Origin: an uncultured Prevotellaceae bacterium
GTDB taxonomy: Bacteria; Bacteroidota; Bacteroidia; Bacteroidales; Bacteroidaceae
Assembly: GCA_946188395.1 (NCBI GenBank)
Contig: CAMHUU010000003.1
Location: forward strand, 48,770 to 112,769
Length of the DNA: 64,000 nt
Reading direction: 5' to 3'
Shown here: one piece after another, positions 27,815-37,694 of the stretch
Numbering within the stretch: position 1 is the stretch's first letter
How the letters are laid out: each line of letters starts with the position of its first letter
Notes under the pieces: generated by a model
What the model saw: only the letters and a program-made list of their open reading frames with translations
Database searches by the model: none
What the model was told of the DNA's origin: nothing
Made by a program: the position numbers and the translations under genes

Positions 27815-29074
27815 ATGGCAACATCAAAAAATGCGAAAGGCCCCTCAATGATTGAGACCTTTCAGGAGTTTAAAGAGACGAAGAACATTGATCGTACGAC
27901 CTTGGTAAGCGTGCTGGAAGAAAGTTTCCGTAACGTTATCGCCAAGATGTTTGGTTCGGACGAGAACTACGACGTCATTGTCAATCCCGACAAAGGCGAC
28001 TTCGAGATTCACCGCAATCGCATCGTGGTGGCTGATGGTGAAGTACAGGACGAAAACAAGGAGATTGCCTTGAGCGAGGCCCAGAAGATAGAGCCCGACT
28101 ACGAGATTGGCGAAGAGGTGTCAGAAGAGGTGGAGTTTCAGAAGTTTGGCCGTCGCGCCATCTTGAACCTTCGTCAGACGCTGGCTTCAAAGATCCTGGA
28201 GTTGGAGCACGACTCACTGTACCAGAAGTACAAGGACAAGGTTGGACAGATTGTTTCGGCTGAGGTTTATCAGATTTGGAAGCGCGAGGTACTGCTCATC
28301 GACGACGAGGGCAATGAACTTCACTTGCCAAAGGGCGAGCAAATTCCTGCTGACAACTACCACAAAGGGGAGACCATCCGTGCTATCGTCAAGGAAGTGC
28401 AGAACGAGAACAACAATCCACGCATCATTCTGAGCCGCACCTCGAACCAGTTCCTGGAGCGTCTGCTCGAGGCTGAGGTTCCTGAGATTAACGACGGACT
28501 TATCACCATCCGCCGCATTGCCCGTATGCCGGGTGAGCGTGCCAAGGTGGCTGTCGAGAGCTACGACGACCGTATCGATCCCGTTGGAGCCTGCGTAGGT
28601 GTGAAGGGTAGTCGCGTACACGGAATTGTTCGTGAGATGTGCAACGAGAACATCGACGTCATTAACTTCTCGAACAACACGCAGCTCTTTATCCAGCGCG
28701 CTCTGTCGCCTGCAAAGGTGACCAGCATTACGCTGAACCCTGAGGAGCACAAGGCAGAGGTTTATCTACAGCCCGAGGAAGTGTCGCTGGCTATCGGTAA
28801 GGGCGGCCTGAACATCAAACTGGCCTCCATGCTGACAGAATATACCATTGATGTATTCCGCGTAGTGAACGAGAACGAGGCAGACGAGGATATTTACCTC
28901 GATGAGTTTGCTGACGAGATTGACCAGTGGATTATCGACTCTATCAAGGCCATTGGTCTGGATACCGCCAAGTCTGTACTCAACGCTCCACGTGAGATGT
29001 TGATTGAGAAGGCCGACCTGGAGGAAGAGACCGTCGACCATGTAATTGAAGTGCTGAAGGCAGAATTTGAGTAA
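27815..29074 (+). CDS. nusA: Transcription termination/antitermination factor NusA
   Basis: 419 residues: an N-terminal RNA-polymerase-binding domain, an S1 domain ([19 protein letters not shown]), and two KH domains ([37 protein letters not shown]). It lacks the C-terminal acidic repeats of the E. coli protein, as is normal for this phylum. It modulates pausing, termination and antitermination. It sits between rimP and infB and could act on the leader hairpin of its own operon, as NusA is autoregulatory in E. coli. Confidence 0.96.
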   Translation: MATSKNAKGPSMIETFQEFKETKNIDRTTLVSVLEESFRNVIAKMFGSDENYDVIVNPDKGDFEIHRNRIVVADGEVQDENKEIALSEAQKIEPDYEIGEEVSEEVEFQKFGRRAILNLRQTLASKILELEHDSLYQKYKDKVGQIVSAEVYQIWKREVLLIDDEGNELHLPKGEQIPADNYHKGETIRAIVKEVQNENNNPRIILSRTSNQFLERLLEAEVPEINDGLITIRRIARMPGERAKVAVESYDDRIDPVGACVGVKGSRVHGIVREMCNENIDVINFSNNTQLFIQRALSPAKVTSITLNPEEHKAEVYLQPEEVSLAIGKGGLNIKLASMLTEYTIDVFRVVNENEADEDIYLDEFADEIDQWIIDSIKAIGLDTAKSVLNAPREMLIEKADLEEETVDHVIEVLKAEFE

Positions 29075-29085
29075 GAAGAGTTTTT

Positions 29086-31911
29086 ATGGGAGTAAGATTA
29101 AATAAAGTATTATCAGAACTGAATATAGGACTTCAAACGGCAGTTGATTTCCTTAAAAAGAAGAGCGCGTTGGGTGAAATCAAGGACGACGCTACGCCGA
29201 ACACCAAGATTTCCGACGAGCAGTATGAGGCTTTGGTCAATGAGTTTAGCACCGACAAGGCAGTCAAGACCAAGGCGGAGATGCTGTTTTCGAAAAAGCC
29301 CAAGGAGAAGAAAGTGGTGGAGAAGACGGAGAAGAAAGCCGTTGTTTCTGCTGACGAACTTTTGGACAGTCATCCGCAGTTTAAGCCTGTGGGTAAGATT
29401 GACTTGGATAACATCGGAAAGGCTAAGGCTGCTCCGAAAACTGAACCAGAGCCCGTGGTCGCTGCCGAACCACAGGAAGAAGTAAAGCCAGAGCCCGAAA
29501 TCGTTGATCGCGTGCCACACTCAGACCTTCAGGTCGGAGAACCCGAAGTGGAAGAGCCTGTTCAGACACAAGCCCTTGAGCCAGAGGAAGAAGAGGTTGC
29601 AGTCGAGGAGTATGATGATGAGGAGGAAGAAGAAGTTGCCGATGAGACTGCTGCTCCTACACCCGTCAAGACTCCTGGCGAACTGAAGGCCGCTCAGAAT
29701 GTGCCTCAGTTGAATGTGTTGGGCAAGATTGACCTCTCGACGCTGAACCAAAGCACTCGTCCGAAGAAGAAGTCCAAGGAGGAGCGCCGCAAGGAACGTG
29801 AGGAGAAGGCCGCTGGTGAACGCAAGAAGCGCGAGCGTATCCGTCAGGGAAAGGTGGATATCGAAGCTGCAGCCAAGCAGGCCAGTCAGCAGGGCAAGAA
29901 CAATAACAAGAATAACAACAACGGTAAGAACAACAATAACCAACAGCAACAGCAGCAGGGCGGCAAGAAGAACAAAAAGAACCGTCCTGTGAAGCCGCTG
30001 GAGGTTGACGACGAGGCAGTAGCACGCCAGGTCAAGGAGACATTGGCCCGTCTGACTTCGAAGACCAACCAAAACAAGAAGGGTGCCAAGTATCGTAAGG
30101 AGAAGCGCGACGCAGTTGCAGAGCGCATGAACGAGGAGATGGCAGCTGAGGCAGCAGAGAGCAAGGTGCTGAAACTGACCGAGTTCGTGACTGTTTCCGA
30201 GTTGGCTACGATGATGAACGTGGGTGTCAATCAGGTTATTGGTACTTGTATGAGCATCGGTATCATGGTGTCTATCAACCAGCGTCTGGATGCAGAAACT
30301 ATCAATATCGTTGCTGATGAGTTCGGATTCACTACTGAATACGTTTCTGCTGAGGTTCAGAACGCCATTACTGAAGAGGAGGACGACGAGAACGATCTGA
30401 TCTCTCGCGCTCCTATCGTGACGGTGATGGGTCACGTCGATCATGGTAAGACCTCGTTGCTCGACCACATCCGCAACACCAACGTGATTGCCGGTGAGGC
30501 TGGTGGTATTACCCAGCACATCGGTGCTTACAACGTGAAGCTGAAGGACGGCCATAGCATTACTTTCCTCGATACCCCTGGTCATGAGGCCTTCACGGCT
30601 ATGCGTGCCCGTGGTGCCCAGGTGACGGATATTGCTATCATCATCGTTGCTGCCGACGACTCTGTGATGCCTACCACCAAGGAGGCCATCGCTCATGCTC
30701 AAGCTGCTAACGTGCCGATGGTGTTCGCCATCAACAAGATTGATAAGCCGGGTGCTAATCCCGATAAGATTCGTGAGGACTTGGCTAACATGAACCTGCT
30801 GGTGGAAGACTGGGGCGGTAAGTACCAGTGTCAGGAGATCTCTGCCAAGAAGGGACAGGGCGTCTATGAACTGCTCGAAAAAGTGCTGCTCGAGGCTGAA
30901 ATGCTCGACTTGAAGGCTAATCCTAACCGTAAGGCTACAGGTTCTATCATCGAGAGTTCGCTCGACAAGGGTCGTGGCTATGTGTCAACAGTACTCGTGT
31001 CGAATGGTACCCTGAAGATTGGTGATGTGGTTATCGCCGGTACCGCTTGGGGCCGTGTGAAGGCTATGTTCAATGAGCGTAACCAGCGTATAGAGAAGGC
31101 CGGTCCTGCTGAGCCTGCTATCATCCTGGGTCTGAACGGTGCACCTACTGCTGGTGACTCGTTCCACGTGATGGAAACGGAGCAGGAAGCCCGTGAGATT
31201 GCCAACAAGCGAATCCAGCTGCAGCGTGAGCAGAGTCTGCGTACTACCACCAAACTGGGTCTCGACGAGTTGTCACATCGTATCGCTTTGGGTGAGTTCC
31301 ACGAGTTGAACATTATCGTCAAGGGTGATACTGATGGTTCTATCGAGGCACTCTCCGATTCTTTCATCAAGCTCTCTACCGAGAAGGTGCAGGTCAATGT
31401 CATTTCGAAGGCTGTCGGTCAGATTTCAGAAAACGACGTCATGTTGGCTTCTGCTTCGCAGGCCATCATCATTGGCTTCCAGGTTCGTCCTTCTGCTGAT
31501 GCCCGTCGTGCTGCCGATCGTGAGGGTGTAGAAATCAACACCTATTCGATTATTTATGACGCCATCGATGATGTGAAGTCAACGATGGAGGGTATGCTCG
31601 ACAAGGTGAAGAAGGAAATCGTCACTGGTGAGATTGAGGTCAAGCAGGTGTTCAAGATATCGAAGGTGGGTACCGTTGCCGGTGGTCTGGTGACCGATGG
31701 TAAGGTGCACAACAAGGACAAGGCCCGTGTGGTTCGCGACGGTATCGTCGTACACACTGCTCCTATCGAAGCCTTGAAGCGCTACAAGGACGATGCCAAG
31801 GAAGTGGCAACGGGTTTGGAGTGTGGTATCTCGCTGGTTAACTTCAACGACATCCAGGTTGGCGATATCATCGAGACCTTCACGGAAATCGAGGTTGAAC
31901 AGAAGCTGTAA
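29086..31911 (+). CDS. infB: Translation initiation factor IF-2
   Basis: 941 residues. A short N-terminal IF2_N helix domain ([23 protein letters not shown]) is followed by a long low-complexity linker (about residues 60-350): acidic in the middle, then Lys/Arg-rich with Asn and Gln runs around residues 270-295. A second IF2_N domain comes next ([19 protein letters not shown]). The GTPase domain begins at about residue 445 with GHVDHGKTS (G1), DTPGHE (G3) and NKIDKPG (G4). Domains II-IV complete the protein. It brings fMet-tRNA to the 30S subunit. The linker is the main source of length above the family core. Confidence 0.97.
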   Translation: MGVRLNKVLSELNIGLQTAVDFLKKKSALGEIKDDATPNTKISDEQYEALVNEFSTDKAVKTKAEMLFSKKPKEKKVVEKTEKKAVVSADELLDSHPQFKPVGKIDLDNIGKAKAAPKTEPEPVVAAEPQEEVKPEPEIVDRVPHSDLQVGEPEVEEPVQTQALEPEEEEVAVEEYDDEEEEEVADETAAPTPVKTPGELKAAQNVPQLNVLGKIDLSTLNQSTRPKKKSKEERRKEREEKAAGERKKRERIRQGKVDIEAAAKQASQQGKNNNKNNNNGKNNNNQQQQQQGGKKNKKNRPVKPLEVDDEAVARQVKETLARLTSKTNQNKKGAKYRKEKRDAVAERMNEEMAAEAAESKVLKLTEFVTVSELATMMNVGVNQVIGTCMSIGIMVSINQRLDAETINIVADEFGFTTEYVSAEVQNAITEEEDDENDLISRAPIVTVMGHVDHGKTSLLDHIRNTNVIAGEAGGITQHIGAYNVKLKDGHSITFLDTPGHEAFTAMRARGAQVTDIAIIIVAADDSVMPTTKEAIAHAQAANVPMVFAINKIDKPGANPDKIREDLANMNLLVEDWGGKYQCQEISAKKGQGVYELLEKVLLEAEMLDLKANPNRKATGSIIESSLDKGRGYVSTVLVSNGTLKIGDVVIAGTAWGRVKAMFNERNQRIEKAGPAEPAIILGLNGAPTAGDSFHVMETEQEAREIANKRIQLQREQSLRTTTKLGLDELSHRIALGEFHELNIIVKGDTDGSIEALSDSFIKLSTEKVQVNVISKAVGQISENDVMLASASQAIIIGFQVRPSADARRAADREGVEINTYSIIYDAIDDVKSTMEGMLDKVKKEIVTGEIEVKQVFKISKVGTVAGGLVTDGKVHNKDKARVVRDGIVVHTAPIEALKRYKDDAKEVATGLECGISLVNFNDIQVGDIIETFTEIEVEQKL

Positions 31912-31927
31912 TTCAAAGATAATGACA

Positions 31928-32347
31928 ATGAAGAAAGCAAACATTTTGAGACTGGTAATGGCATTTGCCTTGCTGCTCACAGTCAATGCCAATGTGATGG
32001 CCGACGACCTCCGCTTGGGCGGTAGCATCGTAGGTAAGATTGAGTCCAACGGCGATGTCCGCATCAACGGTTCTATCGTAGGGCGCTTTGAGTCGAATGG
32101 AGATATTCGCGTCAACGGCTCTATCGTTGGAAGAATTGAGTCGAATGGCGACATCCGCAAGAACGGCTCCATCATTGGTCGTGTTGAGGCGAACAACGAC
32201 ATTCGTATCAACGGCAGCATTGTAGGCCGTGTTGAGAAGAATGGTGACATCCGCTATAATGGTTCCATCATTGGTCGTGCAGAGAAGATGACCGATGTTC
32301 GTCGCGTGGCTGTGATGTACTTCTTCCCCTTCTTCAACCTCAGGTAA
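31928..32347 (+). CDS. Secreted six-repeat beta protein
   Basis: About 139 residues from the ATG at 31928 (MKKANILRL; another ATG lies at 31922). A signal peptide (to about residue 23, NVMADD) is followed by six copies of a 16-residue repeat, e.g. SIVGRFESNGDIRVNG and SIIGRVEANNDIRING, starting near nt 32024 (48-bp period). The pattern of short strands with G and NGD turns suggests a beta-solenoid or a flower-like beta fold; I recall similar repeats in Bacteroidota proteins called beta-flower, but the match is from memory. Its place 16 bp after infB is unexpected for a secreted protein. Confidence 0.7.
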   Translation: MKKANILRLVMAFALLLTVNANVMADDLRLGGSIVGKIESNGDVRINGSIVGRFESNGDIRVNGSIVGRIESNGDIRKNGSIIGRVEANNDIRINGSIVGRVEKNGDIRYNGSIIGRAEKMTDVRRVAVMYFFPFFNLR

Positions 32348-32350
32348 TTG

Positions 32351-32560
32351 ATGAAGTTGAAGGTCAACCGTAAAAACATCGAAGTATTTGAGGGTGCGCT
32401 GGTTCGCCATGCGCTCCTCAGATATTTTGTTTGGAAAGGGTGGGACGTCCGCTTCATAGACCACCTGACGGTTTACGACCGCTGGGGCCACGAGATCGAC
32501 CTTGACGCTCCTGCCAGTCAACACGAACAGATTAAATTCAAATTACCCCAAACGACATGA
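32351..32560 (+). CDS. Small conserved-looking hypothetical protein, 69 residues
   Basis: Starts at the ATG at 32351, 3 bp after the preceding stop, and overlaps the nucleotidase gene by 4 bp (ATGA), so it is translated as part of the operon. The sequence (KVNRKNIEVFEGALVRHALL, VYDRWGHEIDLDAP) is compact alpha/beta with no signal peptide. The beta-strand order recalls small ubiquitin-like carriers, but there is no C-terminal diglycine, so that idea is weak. The function is unknown. Confidence 0.65.
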   Translation: MKLKVNRKNIEVFEGALVRHALLRYFVWKGWDVRFIDHLTVYDRWGHEIDLDAPASQHEQIKFKLPQTT

Positions 32561-33984
32561 ACAAGATTCTTTTAGCCTCGTTGTTGATGCTGTTGACTCT
32601 GACGGCATCGGCTCAAGAACGACGTGAACTGCATATCCTCTCGACCAACGACATGCATGCTGCCATCGAGCAGTTCCCCCGTCTGGGCTTTGTGGCCGAC
32701 TCGTTGCGGGCACTCTATCCTGACCTGCTCATCCTTTCAGCAGGCGACAACCGCTCGGGCGACCCCATCAACGATATGTTTGAAATTCCTGCCTACCCCA
32801 TGGTAGCGCTGATGAACCAAGTGGGTTTCCATGCTACTGCAGTGGGTAATCATGAGTTCGACTCCAACCAGTACGGATTGGCCAAACTCATCGGACTCTC
32901 TGCTTTCTCGACGCTTTGCGCCAATATGGAGCCCGACCCCAAGTTCAACATGCACGTCAAGCCTTATCAGTTGTTCGATTGTGGAGGCATCTCGGTGGGT
33001 GTCCTTGGCATCACGGCGCTGGGCTCGTTGGGTACTCCTGAGAGTCATCCAGCTCGTATGACGGACATCAAGTTTATGGACCCGCTGGAGACCATTAAGA
33101 AGTATGAGTTCCTGCGCAAGCAATGCGACGTAGTACTGCTGTTGTCGCATTTGGGCTATAAAGACGATGTGAAGTTCTCTGCCCAGCTGCCCTGGGTCGA
33201 CATCATCGTAGGCGGACATTCCCATACTCAGCTCGACGGAGGCGAGATTCACAACGGTATCCTCATTACCCAGAACATGAAGAGCCTTCCTTTTGCTACT
33301 CATTCCACACTGGTGCTCGAAGGCAACAAAATCGTCGAGAAGAAGGCCGAGCGCATTGCGGTTGCTGGCAAGGGCGAGGTGAACAATACCATTGCCGCAC
33401 TGGTACAGTATTTCTCCGAGAATCCAGCCTTCAAGCGGGTGCTGGCTGTTGCCGAGACGCCATTTGCCTGCAAGGAGGAACTGGGCTGTCTGATGTGCGA
33501 CGCCTATATCGTTGAAACGGGTGCCGACTTCTCGTACCAGAATGCTGGAGGCGTACGCATCGAGAGCCACCCTGCTGGCGACTTGACTATGGGTGACGTC
33601 ATCATGGTGGACCCCTTCCAGAATGCTGCCGTCGAACTGAATGTGACGGGTAAGGAACTCTCCGACATGCTCATCTCCTGCTACGACAACGACAACCAGC
33701 GTTTCCCCTATGTCAGCGGCATGACTTGCGAGATTACCCTTAATCCCGCTGACAAAACGATCAAGAAACTCGTCATCTTCGACAAGGATGGCAAGAAACT
33801 GAATCTGAAGAAGACCTATCGCGTCGTGTCTAACAGCTATTCGGTGGCTGTCAGTCCCACGAATCGTCACGACGAGGGCCATAGCTTGGGGATCACTACT
33901 CCCGACCTGATTAAGAGCTATCTTGAACATCAGGGACGCGTCAGCTACGAGGGTCGTCGTTGTCTGAAGTTCGTCAGTAAGTAA
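32557..33984 (+). CDS. Secreted 5'-nucleotidase/UDP-sugar hydrolase family phosphoesterase
   Basis: 475 residues with a signal peptide (to TASAQ, residue 19). The metallophosphatase domain has the dinuclear metal motifs STNDMHA, SAGDN, GNHEFD and GGHSHT. The C-terminal 5_nucleotid_C domain (from about residue 285) binds the nucleotide, with NAGGVRIE. The family hydrolyses nucleoside monophosphates or UDP-sugars in the periplasm. It overlaps the preceding small gene and ends 6 bp before sufB, so it belongs to the same run of genes. Confidence 0.9.
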   Translation: MNKILLASLLMLLTLTASAQERRELHILSTNDMHAAIEQFPRLGFVADSLRALYPDLLILSAGDNRSGDPINDMFEIPAYPMVALMNQVGFHATAVGNHEFDSNQYGLAKLIGLSAFSTLCANMEPDPKFNMHVKPYQLFDCGGISVGVLGITALGSLGTPESHPARMTDIKFMDPLETIKKYEFLRKQCDVVLLLSHLGYKDDVKFSAQLPWVDIIVGGHSHTQLDGGEIHNGILITQNMKSLPFATHSTLVLEGNKIVEKKAERIAVAGKGEVNNTIAALVQYFSENPAFKRVLAVAETPFACKEELGCLMCDAYIVETGADFSYQNAGGVRIESHPAGDLTMGDVIMVDPFQNAAVELNVTGKELSDMLISCYDNDNQRFPYVSGMTCEITLNPADKTIKKLVIFDKDGKKLNLKKTYRVVSNSYSVAVSPTNRHDEGHSLGITTPDLIKSYLEHQGRVSYEGRRCLKFVSK

Positions 33985-33990
33985 ACAAAT

Positions 33991-35475
33991 ATGGAAGAAA
34001 AGATTGCAACGCCACACTTTGACCAAAGTTCAAAGAATCAATATGTCCGTCAGGTGGCTGAACAGAAATACGAGTTTGGCTTTACCACTGATGTGCATAC
34101 CGAAATCATACCCGTCGGCCTTAACGAAGATGTCGTTCGACTCATCTCGGCCAAAAAGGGGGAACCCGAGTGGATGCTCGAGTTTCGTCTGAAGGCCTTC
34201 CGATATTGGAAAGAACAGAAGGAACCAACCTGGGGCCATGTGCATGTACCGCCTATCGACTATCAGGCCATCTCGTACTATGCCGACCCCACAGCCCGTC
34301 CTGTGCCCAGCGGTTCTGTCGCTGGCATCGACCCCGAACTTGAAAAAACCTTCGACAAGCTGGGCATTCCCCTTGAGGAGCGCTTGGCCCTTAGTGGCAA
34401 TACCGCTGTCGATGCCATCATGGACTCGGTGTCAGTGAAGACCACCTTTAAGGAAAAACTTCGTGAAAAGGGTGTCATCTTCTGCTCCATCGGCGAGGCC
34501 ATCAAGGAGCATCCCGACATGGTGCGTCAGTATCTCGGTTCCGTTGTACCCTATCGCGACAATTACTTTGCAGCGCTCAATAGCGCCGTGTTCTCTGACG
34601 GCTCGTTTGTCTATATCCCCAAGGGTGTTCGTTGCCCTATGGAGCTCAGCTCGTATTTCCGCATCAATGCCCGCAATACGGGTCAGTTTGAGCGCACGCT
34701 GATTATTGCCGACGACGATGCCTACGTTTCTTATCTCGAAGGCTGTACGGCTCCGATGCGCGATGAAAACCAGTTGCACGCGGCTATCGTCGAGATTATC
34801 GTGATGAATCGTGCGGAAGTGAAGTATTCTACCGTTCAGAACTGGTATCCTGGCGATGAAAACGGCAAGGGCGGTGTGCTGAATCTGGTGACCAAGCGTG
34901 GTGACTTACGAGGCGAGGGCAGCAAGCTCTCGTGGACGCAGGTGGAGACGGGTTCGGCCATTACTTGGAAATATCCCTCGTGCATCTTGCGTGGTGACAA
35001 CTCGCAGGCTGAGTTCTACTCCGTTGCTGTCACCAACAACTATCAGGAGGCCGACACGGGTACGAAGATGATTCACATCGGACGAAACACCAAGTCGACT
35101 ATCATCTCGAAGGGTATCTCGGCTGGTCATTCTCAGAACTCGTATCGTGGATTGGTTCGTGCTGCTGCTACTGCCGACAATGCCCGCAACTACTCATCGT
35201 GCGACTCGTTGTTATTAGGCTCCGATTGTGGTGCGCATACCTTCCCATATATGGATGTGCACAACGATACGGCAATCTTCGAGCACGAGGCTACCACCTC
35301 GAAGATTTCTGAAGATCAGCTCTTCTATTGCAACCAGCGCGGCATTCCCACCGAGCAGGCCGTAGGACTCATTGTCAACGGCTATGCCAAGGAGGTGCTG
35401 CAGAAGTTGCCTATGGAATTTGCTGTCGAGGCACAGAAGCTCCTCTCTGTTTCGCTCGAGGGAACCGTAGGGTGA
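33991..35475 (+). CDS. sufB: Fe-S cluster assembly scaffold SufB
   Basis: 494 residues. Typical SufB sequence: [21 protein letters not shown] near the N-terminus, the right-handed beta-helix core with [19 protein letters not shown], and the C-terminal [15 protein letters not shown]. SufB forms the SufBC2D scaffold that assembles iron-sulfur clusters. It starts 6 bp after the nucleotidase stop. The 54-bp gap to sufC consists of degenerate CGAAATA repeats. Confidence 0.96.
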   Translation: MEEKIATPHFDQSSKNQYVRQVAEQKYEFGFTTDVHTEIIPVGLNEDVVRLISAKKGEPEWMLEFRLKAFRYWKEQKEPTWGHVHVPPIDYQAISYYADPTARPVPSGSVAGIDPELEKTFDKLGIPLEERLALSGNTAVDAIMDSVSVKTTFKEKLREKGVIFCSIGEAIKEHPDMVRQYLGSVVPYRDNYFAALNSAVFSDGSFVYIPKGVRCPMELSSYFRINARNTGQFERTLIIADDDAYVSYLEGCTAPMRDENQLHAAIVEIIVMNRAEVKYSTVQNWYPGDENGKGGVLNLVTKRGDLRGEGSKLSWTQVETGSAITWKYPSCILRGDNSQAEFYSVAVTNNYQEADTGTKMIHIGRNTKSTIISKGISAGHSQNSYRGLVRAAATADNARNYSSCDSLLLGSDCGAHTFPYMDVHNDTAIFEHEATTSKISEDQLFYCNQRGIPTEQAVGLIVNGYAKEVLQKLPMEFAVEAQKLLSVSLEGTVG

Positions 35476-35529
35476 CCTCATCGAAATACCGAGATGTCGA
35501 AATAACGAAATATCGAAAAACGAAATAAT
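35476..35529 (+). repeat. Degenerate CGAAATA repeat spacer between sufB and sufC
   Basis: The spacer is almost wholly made of CGAAATA/CGAAAAA-like heptamers. Similar spacers built from short AT-rich words precede sufD (36290-36314), the ung-DUF3109 junction (60740-60785) and several glycosidase genes. Confidence 0.6.
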
Positions 35530-36285
35530 ATGCTTGAAGTCAAGAATTTACACGCCAAGATAGGCGACAAGGAAATACTGAAGGGCATCGACCTCGTGAT
35601 CAACGATGGCGAGACTCATGCCATCATGGGCCCCAACGGCTCGGGTAAGTCTACCCTGAGTGCTGTGCTCGTGGGCAATCCGCTCTATGAAGTTACGGAG
35701 GGCGAGGCATACTTCAATGGCAAGAACCTGCTCGAGATGAAACCTGAGGACCGTGCTCACGAAGGCTTGTTCCTCTCGTTCCAGTATCCTGTGGAGATTC
35801 CTGGTGTCTCGATGACCAATTTCATGAAGGCTGCCATCAACGAGAAGCGCAAGTATCAGGGTCTGGAGCCGATGAACGCTGCTGAGTTTCTGAAACTGCA
35901 GCGTGAGAAACGAAAAATCGTCGAGCTCGACTCGAAACTGGCTAATCGCTCGGTGAACGAAGGTTTCTCGGGTGGCGAGAAAAAGCGTAACGAGATTTTC
36001 CAGATGGCCATGTTGGAACCGAAGTTGAGTATTCTCGACGAGACGGACTCTGGTCTCGACGTTGACGCTATGCGCATTGTGGCCGAGGGTGTCAACAAAC
36101 TCCAGACGCCTGAGACCTCGTGCATCGTCATCACCCACTACGACCGCTTGTTGGAGATGATTCGTCCGCAGTTCGTCCATGTGCTCTACAAGGGTCGCAT
36201 TGTCAAAACCGGTGGTCCAGAACTGGCCAAGCAGATTCAGGAGCACGGCTACGACTGGATTAAGGAGGAAATCGGAGAAGAGTAA
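35530..36285 (+). CDS. sufC: Fe-S cluster assembly ATPase SufC
   Basis: 251 residues, an ABC-type ATPase of normal length. Walker A GPNGSGKST, signature FSGGEKKR and Walker B SILDETDSGLD are all intact. SufC drives conformational change in the SufBCD complex. It is flanked by sufB and sufD. Confidence 0.97.
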   Translation: MLEVKNLHAKIGDKEILKGIDLVINDGETHAIMGPNGSGKSTLSAVLVGNPLYEVTEGEAYFNGKNLLEMKPEDRAHEGLFLSFQYPVEIPGVSMTNFMKAAINEKRKYQGLEPMNAAEFLKLQREKRKIVELDSKLANRSVNEGFSGGEKKRNEIFQMAMLEPKLSILDETDSGLDVDAMRIVAEGVNKLQTPETSCIVITHYDRLLEMIRPQFVHVLYKGRIVKTGGPELAKQIQEHGYDWIKEEIGEE

Positions 36286-36314
36286 TCTTAATTGAGAATT
36301 GACAATTGATAATT

Positions 36315-37679
36315 ATGGTTACTTCTGGTTCTGAGAAACAATATATTGACCTTTACGAGCAGGCTCGGCAGACGATAATGGATCATGCCCCTGAGGCGAT
36401 GAATGCCGTGCGCGACGAGGCCTTCAGGGACTTCACTGCGAGTGGTTTCCCCACTCGCAAGGTTGAGCGTTACAAATACACCGACCTGCAGGAACTTTTT
36501 GCACCCGACTTTGGTGTCAACCTCAGTCGCCTCCAGATTCCCGTCGATCCCTACGAGGCCTTCCGTTGCGACGTGCCAAACCTGTCGACCAGCCTCTATT
36601 TCGTGGTGAACGATATGTTCTATCGCGACGACAAGCCCAAAGGCCATCTGCCTGAAGGTGTTATCGTGGGTTCGTTGCGCGACCATGCAGATTTGGTGGC
36701 GAAGTACTATTCTAAGCTTGCCAAGACCAGTGAGGACGCTGTGACGGCGCTGAACACCATGTTGGCTCAGGATGGCATGTTGGTCTATGTACCTAAGAAC
36801 GTCAAGGTCGATCGGGCTATTCAGGTCATTAATATTTTGAAGGCCTTGCCCCAAAACGCTCAGCGCGTAGTGACCGACTTGATGGTCAACCGACGCGTGC
36901 TCATCGTGCTCGAAGAAGGAGCTGAAATAAAAATGCTCTTTTGCGACCATGCTGCCGACGACCACAATTTCCTCGCCACACAGGTCATCGAGGCCTTTGT
37001 GGGCGAGAATGCTTCGTTGGATTTGTATTGTCTTGAGGAAACCCACGCCAAGAACGTCCGCGTCAGCAATGTCTATATTGACCAGCAGCGGGGCAGTCGT
37101 GTGAACCATAACGTCATCACCCTGCACAACGGTACTACCCGCAACCGCCTCGACCTCACCTTCTCGGGCGAGGGAGCCGAGTGTCAGTGCTACGGTTGTG
37201 TCATTGCCGACAAGCAGCAGCACGTCGACAACAACACGCTGATTGTTCATAAGGTACCCCACTGTACCTCGAACGAACTCTATAAATACGTGCTCGACGA
37301 CAAAGCCACAGGAGCCTTTGCCGGACGTGTACTCGTGGAACACGGAGCCCAGAAAACCTCGTCGCAGATGACCAATCAGAACCTGACGGCAACCCGCGAG
37401 GCTCGCATGTATACCCAGCCCATGCTCGAAATCTATGCCGACGACGTCAAGTGCGCCCACGGCTCTACCGTTGGTCAGTTGAACGATGCTGCCCTGTTCT
37501 ATATGCGCCAGCGAGGCATCTCGTTGGACGAAGCCAAGCTGCTCCTGCAGAATGCCTTCATCAACGAAGTCATCGACCACATGCAGCTCGAACCTCTCCG
37601 CGACCGACTCCACTACCTCGTCGAAAAACGCTTCCGAGGCGAGCTCAACAAATGCGAAGGCTGTAAACTCTGTAAATAA
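36315..37679 (+). CDS. sufD: Fe-S cluster assembly protein SufD
   Basis: 454 residues from the ATG at 36315. The UPF0051 beta-helix core is visible (LDLYCLEETHAKNVRVSN, FAGRVLVEHGAQKTSSQMTNQNL), with the conserved ARMYTQPMLEIYADDVKCAHG block. The protein ends in a Cys cluster, NKCEGCKLCK, which is not part of every SufD. It completes the scaffold genes; no sufS or sufU follows, the next gene being a regulator 15 bp away. Confidence 0.95.
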   Translation: MVTSGSEKQYIDLYEQARQTIMDHAPEAMNAVRDEAFRDFTASGFPTRKVERYKYTDLQELFAPDFGVNLSRLQIPVDPYEAFRCDVPNLSTSLYFVVNDMFYRDDKPKGHLPEGVIVGSLRDHADLVAKYYSKLAKTSEDAVTALNTMLAQDGMLVYVPKNVKVDRAIQVINILKALPQNAQRVVTDLMVNRRVLIVLEEGAEIKMLFCDHAADDHNFLATQVIEAFVGENASLDLYCLEETHAKNVRVSNVYIDQQRGSRVNHNVITLHNGTTRNRLDLTFSGEGAECQCYGCVIADKQQHVDNNTLIVHKVPHCTSNELYKYVLDDKATGAFAGRVLVEHGAQKTSSQMTNQNLTATREARMYTQPMLEIYADDVKCAHGSTVGQLNDAALFYMRQRGISLDEAKLLLQNAFINEVIDHMQLEPLRDRLHYLVEKRFRGELNKCEGCKLCK

Positions 37680-37694
37680 AGAAAACCATATACA

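Noticed and set aside
29521..30702. Long open frame of 393 codons on the minus strand opposite infB
   Set aside because: It is the complement of a certain gene with strong codon bias; its product is Leu/Val/His-rich without any motif. The same holds for long antisense frames opposite sufD (36288-37700), the nucleotidase (32737-34026) and the GH2 gene (48723-49916).
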